A stretch of 64,000 nt of DNA from Peromyscus leucopus (Eukaryota; Chordata; Mammalia; Rodentia; Cricetidae): assembly GCF_004664715.2 (NCBI RefSeq), contig NC_051079.1, positions 60,938,660 to 61,002,659 on the forward strand, in the 5' to 3' direction. The position numbers were made by a program, and so were the translations under genes. A model generated the notes under the pieces. It was not told where the DNA came from. It saw only the letters and a program-made list of their open reading frames with translations, and made no database searches. Positions 1 through 11,020 of the stretch are shown one piece after another; within the stretch, counting starts at the first letter, position 1; each line of letters opens with the position of its first letter.

Positions 1-357
1 ATCATCTGAGAGAAAGGAACCTCAATTAAGAAAATACCTCCATAAGATTGGGTTGTAAGCAAGCCTGCAGGGCATTTCCTTAATTAGTGATTGATGGTGG
101 GTAGTGATATTCCTGGACTGTTGGTCCTGGGCTTCATAAAAAGGTGGACTGAGCAAACCAGGAGAAGCAAACCAGTAAGCAGCTCCCCTCCACGGCCTCT
201 GCATCAGCTCCTGCCTCCAGGATCCTGCTGTTTGAGTTCCTGTCCTGACTTCCTTTGATGATGAACAGCAATCTGGAAGTGTAAGCCAAAATAAACCCTT
301 TCCTCCCCAAGTTACTTTTGGTGTTTCATCACAGCAAAAGTAACCCTAGCCAAAACA
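1..357 (+). repeat. L1 3' end, Lx-like
   Basis: This matches the 3' terminal region I associate with old rodent L1 (Lx) copies. It has a GGTCCTGGGCTTCATAAAAA-type stretch near 124, the words CAGCTCCTGCCTCCAGGATC near 206, and the closing motif AATAAACCCTTTCCTCCCCA near 291. It ends just after the GTTTCATCACAGCAAAAGTA stretch near 323. The copy is truncated by the window start. The polyadenylation hexamer AATAAA lies in its closing part. There is no open reading frame of note; the short antisense one here is incidental. Confidence 0.65.
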
Positions 358-1080
358 TTTACCTAAATTTTCTTCTACTCTTTTTATGAAAAGTGAAGCT
401 CTATAATCCACATATGGTGTTTGCTAAGGTGTGGTGTAGAGGCAGGAATAGCTCCATTTTTATGTGAATGGATATCCTATTGTGCCAATTGGGTTTATTG
501 TGCAATGTCTTCCTCACTGCACTGAAACTTCTGGTTGTGGCCTCATATAAACCCAGGACTAGACTGCACTCTTTTCATTGAGCTAAGGTTCATAGCTATG
601 CAGGAGCCTACACTGTTCATTTTAGAAACTGTTCAGTTTTTCCACATATTTTTGACCTTTAGATGAAACTTACCTTCATGTTTATGTAGTTGATTTAAAA
701 GTTTCTATGGACTTTAACTAGAATTTGATTGGTTGACTGCTTAATGAGAGGAACATTTTTAATAATATGAACATTTTAATGATATGATACATGCAAATAG
801 GAGCTTTACATTTTCACCATTTCTTCAAGTCATCCTTCCCATTCTTCACTAAAGATTGTCTGCATTGTCTTTCACTTATTTTTAGTTTTTTCTGCTCCTG
901 TAAAAGCAATGTAGGAATTTCCATCTTTACACGCTGGTCACGGGACATGAAGGAATCAAGCTAGTTCTGGTCAGGGAGCTTCTTCCCTGCTGCACAGAAT
1001 TCACAGTGCTGGAAAGCACTATGAAGGCTGCTGGAGGTGCAGTAAGTTCACCAACAGTCTGACCCAGCAGGGAATGTTTT
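358..1080. other. Unassigned AT-rich DNA
   Basis: I see no coding region, RNA gene or repeat that I can name here. Composition is AT-rich. Short antisense reading frames between 927 and 1228 have no recognisable domain. Confidence 0.5.
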
Positions 1081-1235
1081 GGACTGCAATAATGACTGGC
1101 ATGGCAAGATATGCCCATGGGTACAAGAGTGGCGTCAGTGTTATGGGAGTAACCAGCTGCTCACAGGTTGCATCTGAGGCCATCTTCAACTTGACATTGA
1201 AAATGGACTCATGTCTCGTTTGTACCACTAGAGTT
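1081..1235 (+). repeat. Degraded L1 3' UTR-like fragment
   Basis: The stretch near 1098-1155 (ending GGGAGTAACCAGCTGC) lines up with the L1 3' UTR stretch near 1565-1625, which shares the pattern of AAGA-CATGCCCA, a GTGGC core and TAACCA. It is therefore probably an older, more diverged copy of the same L1 3' UTR region. Confidence 0.35.
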
Positions 1236-1490
1236 TCTTGATGCCTGGCTACAATTATCTTGCCACAAATCAGTTTGGGAACTGATGCAAATTTATCAGT
1301 CAGATTAAGCTATGTTATGCTACATTGATAATAACCCTTCAAACTGTATTTCATTCTTACACCAAATGCCTGTCCTCTGTGAGTCAGCTGCTAGTTCTGC
1401 CACGTATCTTCTCACTGGTGAATAAGCAGAGGGATTCACCATTATATCATGGCAAGGAAAAGGGAAATTATGAACTGTCTCTCTAAAAAA
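1236..1490. other. Unassigned DNA
   Basis: No feature recognised; it lies between two L1 3' UTR-like segments and could be diverged L1. Confidence 0.3.
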
Positions 1491-1954
1491 ATCTACCTAG
1501 AAGAGAGAAGTAAGTATCAATCACACCCAGCTGTGAACCCTGGAAGCTACAAGAATGACCAGCCCGGTAAGACACGCCCACTTATACAACAATAGTGGCA
1601 CAAACAGCATGGGTGTAACCAACCACTTTTTGATTGATTTAAAGCCCACGCTAAAAAATAGGACCCATACCTAGCACGGCCAAGAATTGATGACTAGACA
1701 GGTCATAGATCCTAAGACAGAACCTACTGCTATTATTCTGCTAAAAGGACATAATATTAAATATATTTCAAATGACTTATCATTACACCCATAGAAAAAG
1801 GCATCTTTCAGCTATTATAAAAGAAGCTTCTTTTTGCAGTAAATGATAGTCAACACAGAGACTCACAACTGGCCAAGGTGCAGAGAATAAAATACTGCAG
1901 AATGTTCACGGAACATACACATGGCACTACCTCCTCTAAAGGCTCAAGTATCAG
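1491..1954 (+). repeat. L1 3' UTR, left part
   Basis: Rodent L1 3' UTR sequence. Recognisable blocks are CAATCACACCCAGCTGTGAA near 1519, TAACCAACCACTTTTTGATT near 1617, and the block ending AACTGGCCAAGGTGCAGAGA near 1867. Similar blocks recur in this window at 18250-18620 and 47440-47720. The copy is interrupted by an LTR at 1955 and resumes at 2300. Confidence 0.6.
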
Positions 1955-2299
1955 TGTGGGAGCCCATTCTCGGGTTCCTCATGGCTTTACCCAGGAGGTC
2001 CAAATAGAGGATGATCAGGACCACGGGCCTGAGTGCAGGTGTCTGAGATGGTCTGCACTTGGCTGTGCTGGGGGAGGAGGTCATTTGCTCCACCCCTTGG
2101 TGTCTCTATAAAAACCCTGGGGCAGAGACAGTTGGGGCCTGTTGGAATAGGTTCCAGGCCCTCTCGAGGCTATCCTTTATTTTCTATCTGTTTATCTCCA
2201 CAAGATTCTCTGCTATAAATCCTTCTATCTAATATTTCCTGCTGATCGCACTCAAGAAAACTCTGGGAAGCTGTGGGGTTGGTGGGTAAATGCCCCACA
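1955..2299 (+). mobile_element. Solo LTR-like ERV fragment, 345 bp
   Basis: A block beginning TGTGGGAGCCC and ending TGCCCCACA, so it has the TG...CA ends of a retroviral LTR, embedded in L1 3' UTR sequence that continues on both sides. A TATA-like CTATAAAAACC occurs near 2106, followed by an AAGATTCTCTGC stretch near 2202. The start TGTGGGAGCC resembles IAP/ERVK-type rodent LTRs. No internal retroviral region adjoins it, so it is probably a solo LTR. I could not find a convincing target duplication; the six bases on the two sides differ. Family name not assigned. Confidence 0.5.
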
Positions 2300-2745
2300 G
2301 AAGAGGGGCTGGGAAGAGTGTAATAGCCAGAGGTAGCTGAGGACTAGAAAGAAAAAGTGTCTTCTGGACATGGCAGAAAGGCTACACATATGAACTCACA
2401 TCAGTTGTGACAGCACATACCAGATCTGTCAAGCCCACGCCAGACTAAATTCCTGCATGGAAAGGGGAGATGGGCACAAACTTCTACCCTCTAGCCAAGA
2501 AACTATTGGCAATTCTTAGCTTCTGGGAAAGGAAAGGTTGAGCATCTAATCCCTTATGAGTCAACCATGCTTGAGTGGAAGGTCACACATCCAAGAATAT
2601 TTAGGCACCACAAATTGGCCTTAATGGAGAAGGGGACACAAAATTTGGTGGGAAGGGAAGGAGGTGAATCTGGGAGAGTTGGGATAGGGAGAGTGAATAT
2701 TATCAACATTCATCATATGAAGTTTCCAAAGAAATAATTTTTACA
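2300..2745 (+). repeat. L1 3' UTR, right part
   Basis: This continues the L1 3' UTR interrupted at 1955. Blocks include GAAGAGGGGCTGGGAAGAGT at 2300, AAATTCCTGCATGGAAAGGG near 2447, and the terminal ACACAAAATTTGGTGGGAAG near 2636. The same order is seen at 21604-22060 in the L1 split by the mys-type element, which supports reading both as split L1 tails. Confidence 0.6.
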
Positions 2746-3436
2746 AGAGATAACTAACTGGCAAACATAGTGACATAGTATTATAGAAAAATGATAGAAA
2801 AATAATAGGTAGGATCTCAAATGCATACGTCTAGGAGTTAATAGCTATTAGGCACTGTTTCTGGCTAGAAGAGATTATGAACACTCTGACATATTTCGTA
2901 TACTTGTGAATATGAATGTATATGATGAACATATACTGTTTCATAATAAGAATAATACATAGTAAAATAAAATAGTTCTTGCTGAACATTTTTACGTATT
3001 AAAACATGCTTTTCAGAATTAATATACAAACTGGAATCACTCTCCCTGATTTATTTGAATCTATGTATAATAAGAGAGAAACTAACTACTGAAACAAAAG
3101 ATGTATCAAAGATATACCTTATGTAAAATTGGGGTAGCTTTGACTTGTATTCTTAATTTAATATGAAAGCATTTCCAGATAATACAAAAATACACACTGA
3201 GAGGAGAAAGTGCTAAGGGATGACTTTTTCAGGTAGTGTAGAATTTTTGTGGGGCTGAAGAACTGGGATGAACCATTGAATATGTTTAATCCCTAAAAAT
3301 CAACTTTCACTTCCTTAAGGACAGTAGCACTCCTTCTGAAAAGATGAAGTCTGCAAGAGCAGGGGAAATTTTTTAACAGGTGGAGATGTCCCACAAGTCC
3401 CTCCAACTCACCCTCCTGGGGTCTCATCCCACCCTG
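2746..3436. other. Unassigned AT-rich DNA
   Basis: Strongly AT-rich sequence with no recognisable gene or repeat. The 88-codon antisense frame at 3293-3559 has no domain that I recognise. Confidence 0.45.
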
Positions 3437-4110
3437 TGTATATTGTGTGGCATTATTTCTGGGGAGACATGGACAGACTTTCACACACAGCAAAGAGGGA
3501 ACTGAGACAGGCCAACATACAGACACCACCAAAGTAAATGGTGAACCAATGAGCTTCACTGGGGTTATTTACAGAAATGTGGATGAAGGGTTAATACAGG
3601 AACAGAAATTACTCAAAGCTGCATCACCAAGGTCACTCCACTATGGAGGGTAGCTCACAAAGGGAGATTCATAGCTCATTTCACAACCTGCAGACAGCTC
3701 AATAGGTTGGACGGTATCTTTTTTAGGCAGCTCACGTCTGAGCCTCTGCCAGGCACCTCAGTTGGTTTCTGTTTCTTCCATGATGCTTAGCTTTTCCCTT
3801 CCTCCAAGTCCTTTAGCTAGTCTCTGTCTCTTCCAGTCAGCTCTGCTCATCTGAGAGCCTCACAGGCTGCTTACTTTGTCTGAGAGCATCTGTCTGTCAG
3901 CAGCCTTCACTGCTTCTATATGCTTGTGAGTGGGAGGAGCCTAGTGAATCTGGTCAGTTGGGGGACTTCCTGAATCCTTCGAGTTATTTACTTCCTGATA
4001 TTATCAAGATTCCTTGCAGCATGAAATGTTTTCACCTCTCTTTACAACATCCCATGTCTTAAAGAGCTTCCCTACAAGGTAGAACATTGTATTTTGGAGA
4101 AAATTGTTAC
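3437..4110 (-). repeat. L1 3' region-like repeat, antisense
   Basis: The segment matches a rodent interspersed sequence that I associate with the antisense of Lx-type L1 3' regions. Landmarks are GGGGTTATTTACAGAAATGT near 3561, CACAACCTGCAGACAGCTCA near 3682, CTCTGTCTCTTCCAGTC near 3822, and CAACATCCCATGTCTTAAAG near 4046. The assignment is from memory of the pattern. No reading frame of interest. Confidence 0.45.
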
Positions 4111-4244
4111 ACAGTGTCTGTGGTGTCTTAATATACCTTTATTACCCATGATCATAAAGGTGGGGCCCATTTAAGTGCCAAGGGACCTCTATGATACAAA
4201 CATCTCATCAGAATCTCTGAGAATTATGTACCTGTAATCTTAAA

Positions 4245-4428
4245 TATGAAAATAAGATTGGACTGGACAAATTTCTCAGTAGGTAAAATCACTTGCCATG
4301 AAACCTGATGACCTGAGCTGATTTCCTGAAATCCATGTAAAAGTGGCAGGAGAGAAACTGACCCAACAAAGTTGTCCTCTGACATGTCTACATGCATGTG
4401 TAGCACATATGTGAACATGCATGTGCAT

Positions 4429-4429
<1 letters not shown>
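4245..4429 (+). repeat. B2/B3-type SINE
   Basis: tRNA-derived SINE body. CTCAGTAGGTAAAATCACTT near 4275 corresponds to the box A region, then CCTGATGACCTGAGCTGATT and the tail block AAAGTTGTCCTCTGACATGT near 4367. It runs directly into a CA microsatellite, a usual 3' end for this family. It is diverged. Confidence 0.6.

Positions 4430-4469
<40 letters not shown>
4430..4469. repeat. (CA)n microsatellite
   Basis: About 20 uninterrupted CA units at the 3' end of a B2/B3-type SINE. Antisense frames rich in Cys-Val across it are artefacts of the repeat. Confidence 0.95.
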
Positions 4470-4471
<2 letters not shown>

Positions 4472-4727
4472 TTTTTATTTAAAAAAAAATATATAGCCAA
4501 AAGAGCTCTCAGAGAGTAATTCCAATTTAAATTTCAGGTCAACCCATTCCATTCAACACAGCAACAAGAAAACATTTAACTAGAATGTTGATCTTAAACA
4601 ATCAGGTTCTCATTGGCCACTTGGAATGAAAATGTTAAGGGGTTCTATGGTATTGGGGTTAAAAGTGATCCTCAAGCAGGAAATCCTTCCACCTTTGCAC
4701 ACAACAATTCCCTTTTCTAGCATCTAT

Positions 4728-5132
4728 CAAACTCTGGGTCTGGAATGGATGTGCCCCAAAATCTCATTTGTTGAATAGAAGTTTAGTCACCAATGCAGCT
4801 GTGTTCAAAGGTGACTAGACTTTGAAGAATTTAACCTCATTGATTAACTTATTGATCGCTGACTGGGTACTGGTGAATACCAGGAATTGGAGTAAGTATA
4901 AGTGTCTATCCTGCCTCTTGCCTTTCCATCCCCCTGCTTCCAAGCTGCCATGAAGTGAGCAGAATTCCACCACATCCTCTCTACCATGATATTCTGCCTC
5001 ATCAGGGGCCCAGAAACAGTGGGGCTAAGTAGCCATGGACTGAAACTTCAGAGACCATGATTCAGAATAACCCTTTCCTCCTTCAAATCAATTAATCAAG
5101 TATTTTTGTCACAGCATCAGAAAGTTGACTAC
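4728..5132 (+). repeat. Old interspersed repeat, L1 3' end-like
   Basis: Contains CCAAAATCTCATTTGTTGAA near 4755, AAGCTGCCATGAAGTGAGCA near 4943, and a closing part with GAATAACCCTTTCCTCC and TCACAGCATCAGAAAGTTGA. This organisation parallels old mammalian L1 3' ends (compare 1-357), but an LTR origin is not excluded. Confidence 0.4.
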
Positions 5133-5261
5133 CATAATTTTGCATACTTTGCAACCTGATTGAACATGGTCTTCACACAAAGGCAGTGAGTCCCTTTGCC
5201 AAACTTTTATTCTTCCCAGGAAAGTCTGAAAAGAAATCTGCTGGAAAATAATATTTTAAGG

Positions 5262-5706
5262 TGTGTTATTTTTGTTTGTGTTGCATTTGTTTAACTCTGT
5301 GAAGCTGTGTTACTGTGCCTGTGTAAAACACCTGATGGTCTAATAAAGAGCTGAATGGACAATAGCAAGGCAGGAGAAAGGATGGGTGGGCTGGCAGGCA
5401 GACAGAGAATAAATAGAAGGAGAAATCTGGGAGAGTAGAGATCAAAGAGGGATCAAGGAGGAAGACATCAGGGGCCAGCCACCCAACCACACAGTCAGCT
5501 ATGGAGTAAGAGTTAAAGTAAAATACACAGAGATAAGAAAAGGTAAAAGCCCAGAGGCAAAAGGTAGACAGGATAATTTAAGAAAAGCTGGCTAGAAACA
5601 AGCCAAGCTAAGGCCAGGCATTTATAATTAAGAATAACTCTCCGTGTATGATTTATTTGGGAGCTGGGTAGTGGACCCACAAAGAGGCAAAGAAAATCCA
5701 ACAACA
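5262..5706 (+). mobile_element. ERV LTR, RMER17-like, 445 bp
   Basis: A block with TG...CA ends: it begins TGTGTTATTTTTGTTTGTG and ends CCAACAACA. It contains TTAACTCTGTGAAGCTGTGT near 5291 and CTAATAAAGAGCTGAATGGA near 5340 (an AATAAA signal), then GAAAAGCTGGCTAGAAACAA near 5582. I associate this pattern with the rodent ERVK-class LTR RMER17, from memory. No primer-binding-site-like sequence follows it and no LTR of the same kind is nearby, so it is treated as a solo LTR. No clear target duplication seen. Confidence 0.6.
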
Positions 5707-6988
5707 GAAATCAATCAAACATTCCTGTAGATATTATTTTTAAAAATTTGGAACATGAGCAGTACTATTTTCTAGTATATAACTGGACTAATAATATTCT
5801 GGCTCACAGGGCCAAATGCTTATAATTACTTTCCTCTTCATGGAAATTATTTCTGTTATTGGGTGCTGTTGTTGTTGTTTTTATCTTTCTTAGCTGACCA
5901 GTGAACTCTTATACTTTTTTCCATAAATCCACAGAAATAATTAATGGGCCTGAGCCTAATGGAACTAGAGATTTCTGTGAGACAACTCTGCAGAGTAAGT
6001 TTGGCTCCTTGAGGGGTGTATAAAAGGTATAATTAAAAGTAACTCCGATCCAGATATAAGACAGAGTTAGAAAGATTAGAACAGATGCTCAGCATCAAAT
6101 CTCACAGTAGGAATGGGAAGGAAGAGAAGTTATCAGGATGATAAACAATTAAATGTAATTATGTCACCAAATTCATCTTAGCCAAGTCAAGTCTTGTGTC
6201 ACACTGTTGGGTAAAATAGTTAAAATGCATAATGAAAAGGCTAAGGGAAATCAGACTGCTAAATTTATTCAACATGGGTCTCCAAAATTTAAGAATGAGG
6301 CAAGCAACATTTCATCATCACAGTCAAACATATGTTAGATGACAGATAACATCATGCTTAGGATTTCAGTTCCATTTTATTAGGAATTGGGAGAAATATT
6401 AACTTGCACAGACTTGAAAATTATGTGGCATCTTCAGCTGGGAACTATTCAAAGTGCCAGAGGGGAAAACCATCAGATGTCTTTCAAAATAGGCAAGACA
6501 GGTACATCAGGACTTAGTAGGTATGTGTACCAGGTTGAAAATGCAAGTAAAGGAACTCATTTAACCCCACACATACATGAGAAAGCTGTGAAGAGTTCTT
6601 TGCAATGTGTTTATAGTTCACATAGGGAAATGACAGAGAGACAAGTAAGAGCCGGCTGGCTTTTAGGCACTATGGAAGAGGTGAGACCTACAGGGGGCAT
6701 TTCTGCATGCTCTATTGTGCCACTCCAGGCTCTTCCACTGCTGCCTAGACTCCCTAAGCAAGAACCTTTGAAATTATTAAATTTCATTGTTGGTATTCCG
6801 ACATTTCCACCGACATTCTCATTCACATGGGAAAGGGAAATGGAAGCCATCAGATCAAGTTCAGCTCTTTAGTACATACACTTGGGTATAGATGTTTGTC
6901 TTTGTTTAGAATGTTGGTTACAAATTATTATGGATAATGGTCAGGACAAAGGCTAAACAAAGGAGATTAGATTCATGGGTTTTGTTTT
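5707..6988. other. Unassigned DNA with a 161-codon frame
   Basis: Mostly AT-rich sequence with no recognised gene. It holds the longest frame of the window outside low-complexity DNA (6387-6872, plus strand), whose product shows no domain, signal peptide or family resemblance. The rightmost 100 bp may be internal sequence of the ERV whose LTR starts at 7009. Confidence 0.45.
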
Positions 6989-7008
6989 GAAAAGAAAAAA
7001 AGGGGAAA
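6989..7008 (+). other. Polypurine tract before LTR
   Basis: A 20-base purine run ending AGGGGAAA directly before the LTR start. This is the expected position of the plus-strand primer site of a retrovirus-like element. It indicates that the LTR at 7009 is the 3' LTR of an element whose left part is missing or too diverged to see. Confidence 0.6.
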
Positions 7009-7382
7009 TGCTGTGGGATAATGCTCTCGTACACTGTAAAGATTTGTCACTCATATTGGTTTAATAAAATGCTGATTGGACAGAAGCCAGGCAGGAAGTA
7101 TAGGTGGGGTGACCAGACTAGGAGAGTTCTGGGGAGAGGAAAGGCAGAGATGGAGCCACCAGCCAGACACAGAGGAAGTGAGATGAGAATGCTGGACTGA
7201 GAAAAGGTACCAAGCCACGTGGCTAAACATAGACAAGAATTATGGGTTAATATAAGTGTAAGAGCTAGTTAGTTATAAGCCTGAGAAATAGGCCCAACAG
7301 TTTATAATTAACATAAGCCTCTGTGTGTATATTTGGGTCTGAATGGCTGCGGGACTGGGTGGGACAGAAACTTCTGCCAACA
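7009..7382 (+). mobile_element. ERV 3' LTR, mys/MYSERV-related, 374 bp
   Basis: TG...CA bounded block, TGCTGTGGGATAATGC to CTTCTGCCAACA. It shares order and many words with the LTR of the mys-type element at 18701: the TGCTGTGG start, a GGAAGTATAGG block, AGCCACGTGGC, ATGGGTTAAT, AGTTTATAA, and a GCGGGACTG-GG block near the end. The reverse complement of the same LTR type lies at 17001-17866. TTTAATAAAATGCTGATTGG near 7058 holds an AATAAA motif. The polypurine tract to its left marks it as a 3' LTR. Confidence 0.65.
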
Positions 7383-7862
7383 CTTGGGGTTGTAAAGAAC
7401 TAGAAAAGAGACATTTACCAACTGCCTCAGTTGCTTTGACATAGTATCAGAAGAAAGGAACACTCTGAACAATTTGATTAGAGTAGAAAGTCAGTTTGAA
7501 TGGTAGTTGAACCAGGAAGTGTTTTTGAACTGAATGTGTCCTGGCCTGCTGGTTTCAAACCAACTAGACACTTAGCCAGGTCTCTGCTGAACGTTATGTT
7601 TTTGTTGTTAAACATTACCTTTCCCACTGAATCTAGCAGGACAGTAAGAAGGGAAGGTAACTGACAATGGCCCCCTGTAAAGACTCCAGGCTTACAAGAA
7701 AAGTTCTATGAACCATACACCCTCAACACTACTCCATTCCCTCATCAAAACACTGGACTATTAATAATTAATAATTACATGTATTAAAGTGATCTATATG
7801 AGGTATGTAGCCAAATACAATTTTAAGATTACATTATTTTATTTATAACTTAAAACAATAGG
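7383..7862. other. Unassigned DNA
   Basis: No gene or nameable repeat recognised. Confidence 0.45.

Positions 7863-7923
<61 letters not shown>
7863..7923. repeat. (CT)n microsatellite
   Basis: About 60 bases of CT units with one interruption (CTCCTCTC). Confidence 0.95.
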
Positions 7924-7928
<5 letters not shown>

Positions 7929-9141
7929 CCTCTGCTATGTATAAATCAGGGTGGGGAAAGTTCTTTCTGAGACATACAGTCCCTAGTTTGGGGTTGGAAA
8001 ATATTCACACTTAGGCCATATTTTGTAGATAGTTCTAGGATTGCAATCAGATTGGTGTCAATGCCTTGGATTGTGGCAGTGAGTTTAGGGGGTGGGGGGA
8101 CATGTTTGGATGCCACAGTAACGTATAGATTGGGGTATGCTGTAAGCACTTGGAAAGCAGAGTACAACCTTCCACAGCTCAGAACTACCCACCTCCAAAT
8201 GTCAACTGTGCCAAAGGCAAGAAGCCAGCAAGTTGGATTTTCTTATGGAATATCAGAAAATGGAAAGAAGGGAGAGTATCAGGCAAGGAGTTCTAAGACA
8301 TTTCTAGTCCTTAAGACTTAAATCAAAACATAAGAACAATGAACTTAAGCCAAGTAAATATTTACAGGAGTCTGTTTCCTTGTGAATTAATAAGAAACTC
8401 AAAGTTTCATAGTTCCTAGAAACCTTTCAATTATTCTTTTCTGTAAATCTAGAATTTAACTTCTTAAAGAAATTTGCTGTGTCTTAAATTCCTCGATAAC
8501 CATCACTTTGTTCCCTCAGGTAACATGAACATTAATTATTTAGTCATTGGTAGCATTTGGCAATTTGGATTCTTAGAAGCAGAACACAGTGTACCCATGC
8601 TCAGAGCTCTCCAAGAAACGGGCTGCCACACTCGGCTTCCATCAGGAGTTGGAGGGTCATCTCCTCTGCTTGGATTGGTATATTTAAATGAAGGCTTCAG
8701 AGTTCGGGGTGGGAACAGATCAATCATAATTGTGTGGCAGCACACTTACTTAGTTTATAAGAGGATTCTGAAATGGACCTCTACAGTCAAAAAACCCTTA
8801 GTTACATGTAAACCTTTTTTAGTTACATGAACCTTTTCCTGGTGTCTGTGGAGCCTCAGTTCCCAACAAGAACATGGATATGTTATTTCTAAAAAGGTCC
8901 AGCACTAGCACATCCTACGTCCTCCTCCTTTTCCTTGCATCCAAACAGCACTATTTTCTTTCTCAGAACATTTTAAGTATGCTCAAGCATATTATGACAC
9001 ACCTTGTGTTTTTATGGCAAAAATGCCCCCTTCAAGAGCTACCAAAACAGTTCCATTTACACAGGTGCCAATGTTTCCAAAGAATTACCGGCACAGAAAA
9101 TAATTTAATAATTAAGCTTGTTTAATAGGTGAAATATTATA
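7924..9141. other. Unassigned DNA
   Basis: No gene or repeat recognised. Frames at 8052-8321, 8474-8830 and 8874-9125 show no domain. 8070-8100 is locally G-rich (a short run of GGGGGTGGGGGG type). Confidence 0.45.
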
Positions 9142-9345
9142 TTTATTTATCTATTTGATGTATGTGAGTCTTCATATATATGTCTGTACACCATTTCATT
9201 CTTAGTGCCCACAGAAGCCAGAAGAGGACATCAGATTCCCCTAAAACTGTAGTGAGGTGCTGTGTGGGTGCTAGGAAGGGAACTCGGGTCCCCTGGAGGA
9301 GCAACAAGTGCCTTTAATTGCTGGGCCATCTCCCCAGCTTCATAT
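9142..9345 (-). repeat. B2/B3-type SINE, antisense
   Basis: The antisense body reads TTTATTTATCTATTTG, then CAGAAGCCAGAAGAGGACAT near 9209, then GGAACTCGGGTCCCCTGGAG near 9280, and ends TGGGCCATCTCCCCAGCTT. This is the usual antisense order of a B2-superfamily SINE, with the tRNA-derived part at the right. Confidence 0.7.
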
Positions 9346-9987
9346 TTATTTCTTTCTAATTAGTCATTTTATCTATCAACTTTGCCCCATAGGAATACTT
9401 TCAGACTAAAATTACATAGACCCTGAATAGTCAGTAATTAAGAACAAAAGAAATCAAGATCCCTGAAAATTCCTACTTTTTCATTTGGCAATTTCATATT
9501 TCATACAACCAGAAATGAATTCACATAGAATAATTCAAAGAAAAGGTCGTAAAGGCAAAGAAGACTCATTAATCCAGTGTATCATTATTTTACAAATGCA
9601 GTCAGTGTATGAACAAGTCACTCCTGCTAAACTCTCTTGATACGTTACAATAATTTTTAAAAGATTGTTTCAGCCAGTGGGTAACTGCAATGACACCAGC
9701 AGAGACAAGGAAATTGTATATTTTTGGAATCCAAAGTTGCAAGAACAGATGAGATATACTGCAAAGGAGTACACTGATGGAAATGTGCCCAGGACTAAGG
9801 CAGCATGACAGTAACATGATGTGGCCTGTCATTTAGAAGATGCTAAAAGCCTACAGAGAGGTCCGCACACGGGGCTAGGAGAGGACAGGCTTCCGAAGCC
9901 CCAGTGAAGGGGTACGGGCATATGCTTGGGATAGAGCAGACTGCCTCTCTCTAGCAAACAGAGAAATTTGGGACTTTAAAACATAAA
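9346..9987. other. Unassigned DNA
   Basis: No gene or repeat recognised; the 76-codon antisense frame at 9602-9832 has no known resemblance. Confidence 0.45.
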
Positions 9988-10155
9988 GGGGATGGGAGAG
10001 ATGATTCAGAGGTTAAGAGCACTGGTTGTTCTTCCAGGGGACCAGAGTTCAGATCCCAGCACCCACATCTGGTGACTCACAACCACTCCAGCTCTAGGGG
10101 ATCCAATACCCTCTTCTGGCCTCTGAGGGCACCTGTACCCATGTGCCCATCCCTA

Positions 10156-10157
<2 letters not shown>
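9988..10157 (+). repeat. B2 SINE
   Basis: Sense B2: GGGGATGGGAGAGATGATTC with TTAAGAGCACTGGTTGTTCT, CAGTTCAGATCCCAGCACCC-like box B region, and the tail CTCTTCTGGCCTCTGAGGGC. It runs into a CA microsatellite and an A-rich end. Quite well preserved. Confidence 0.85.

Positions 10158-10205
<48 letters not shown>
10158..10205. repeat. (CA)n microsatellite
   Basis: About 24 CA units at the 3' end of the B2 element. Several overlapping antisense frames here consist of Cys-Val repeats and are artefacts. Confidence 0.95.
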
Positions 10206-10208
<3 letters not shown>

Positions 10209-10640
10209 AAAATAAATAATAATAAAAGGCAGAGGAAGCCTTTGAATTTGGACTTGAAGAAAACGCTGCTGACAGTGAACACCGAGGTGTGAAGATAGTG
10301 AAGGGTGGGGGTGCAGGACAACGCACTGTTCCATTCTCAGCCATCAAAGCCTTGCCAAAGCCCAGGACCCAAAGTGGCGAGAGTCCTAATGAAGCAGAGA
10401 AGCAGGCCAGTGGGCCCACGGGTGTCCAGAGAAGCTAGAAAGCGGGAAGAGTGAGATAATCTCTGGAGAACTGAGCTCCGGCTCCAACCTCCAGTCCCTG
10501 CCCCAGCAATGGGAGGCAAGCACAGCCCTGTTGGGGGTGGGAGGGAGCGATTCCCAAGGTCCCTCTAGTGCCTCAGACCTGGGTGTGAACACTAGAAGGT
10601 AGGGGCACCTGTGAAAACTGAGTTTGAGAATAAATACCCT
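10206..10640. other. Unassigned DNA, higher GC
   Basis: More GC-rich than its surroundings, with overlapping short antisense frames. None has a recognisable domain, splice context or start context that would support a gene. Confidence 0.4.
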
Positions 10641-11020
10641 TTTTAAAAACAGATAATAATGCCAAATATGTTGTGTTTATAACCCCAGCCCAGGAGAGAC
10701 AGGAGGACTGAAAATTAAAGGCTACCCACCCTGAACTGTTTAGAGAGTTTCAGGACAAACTGGGCTACAAAATGAGACCCTGTCTCAAAACACAAATAAG
10801 CAACAGAGTCATTATAAGTTCAAGGCCTTCCTGAATTGTAGAATGAGGCCAAGGTCAGAATGAGTGATTTGGTAAGACCCTTTCTCAAAATAAAAATAAA
10901 AAAAAAGTAAAGGGCCCAGAATACAGTGGTAAAGTGGATGCCCAACCTGAGTGAACCGCTAGGCCCAGCCTCCAATACCGCAACTGAAACAACAATAATA
11001 ATTAACAAACAAACAAAAGA
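10641..11020 (+). repeat. B1/B1/ID composite (B4-like)
   Basis: Three SINE parts in a row. A diverged B1 has CAAACTGGGCTACAAAATGA near 10755 and CCTGTCTCAAAACAC. A second B1 right half has GTAAGACCCTTTCTCAAAAT near 10873 and an A-rich tail. An ID-like unit has CAGAATACAGTGGTAAAGTG near 10916 and CCAATACCGCAACTGAAACA, with a CAA-rich tail. Joined B1 and ID parts are typical of the rodent B4 class. Confidence 0.5.

Noticed and set aside
6387..6872. 161-codon plus-strand frame, longest outside low-complexity DNA
   Set aside because: No domain, signal, splice context or family resemblance; an overlapping antisense frame of 79 codons exists; a frame of this length can occur by chance in 64 kb.
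5262..7382. LTRs at 5262 and 7009 as the two ends of one ERV
   Set aside because: Their sequences and termini differ completely, so they belong to different families; no primer site follows the first.
10077..10419. Cys-Val-rich antisense frames around the (CA)n at 10158
   Set aside because: Translation of a microsatellite.
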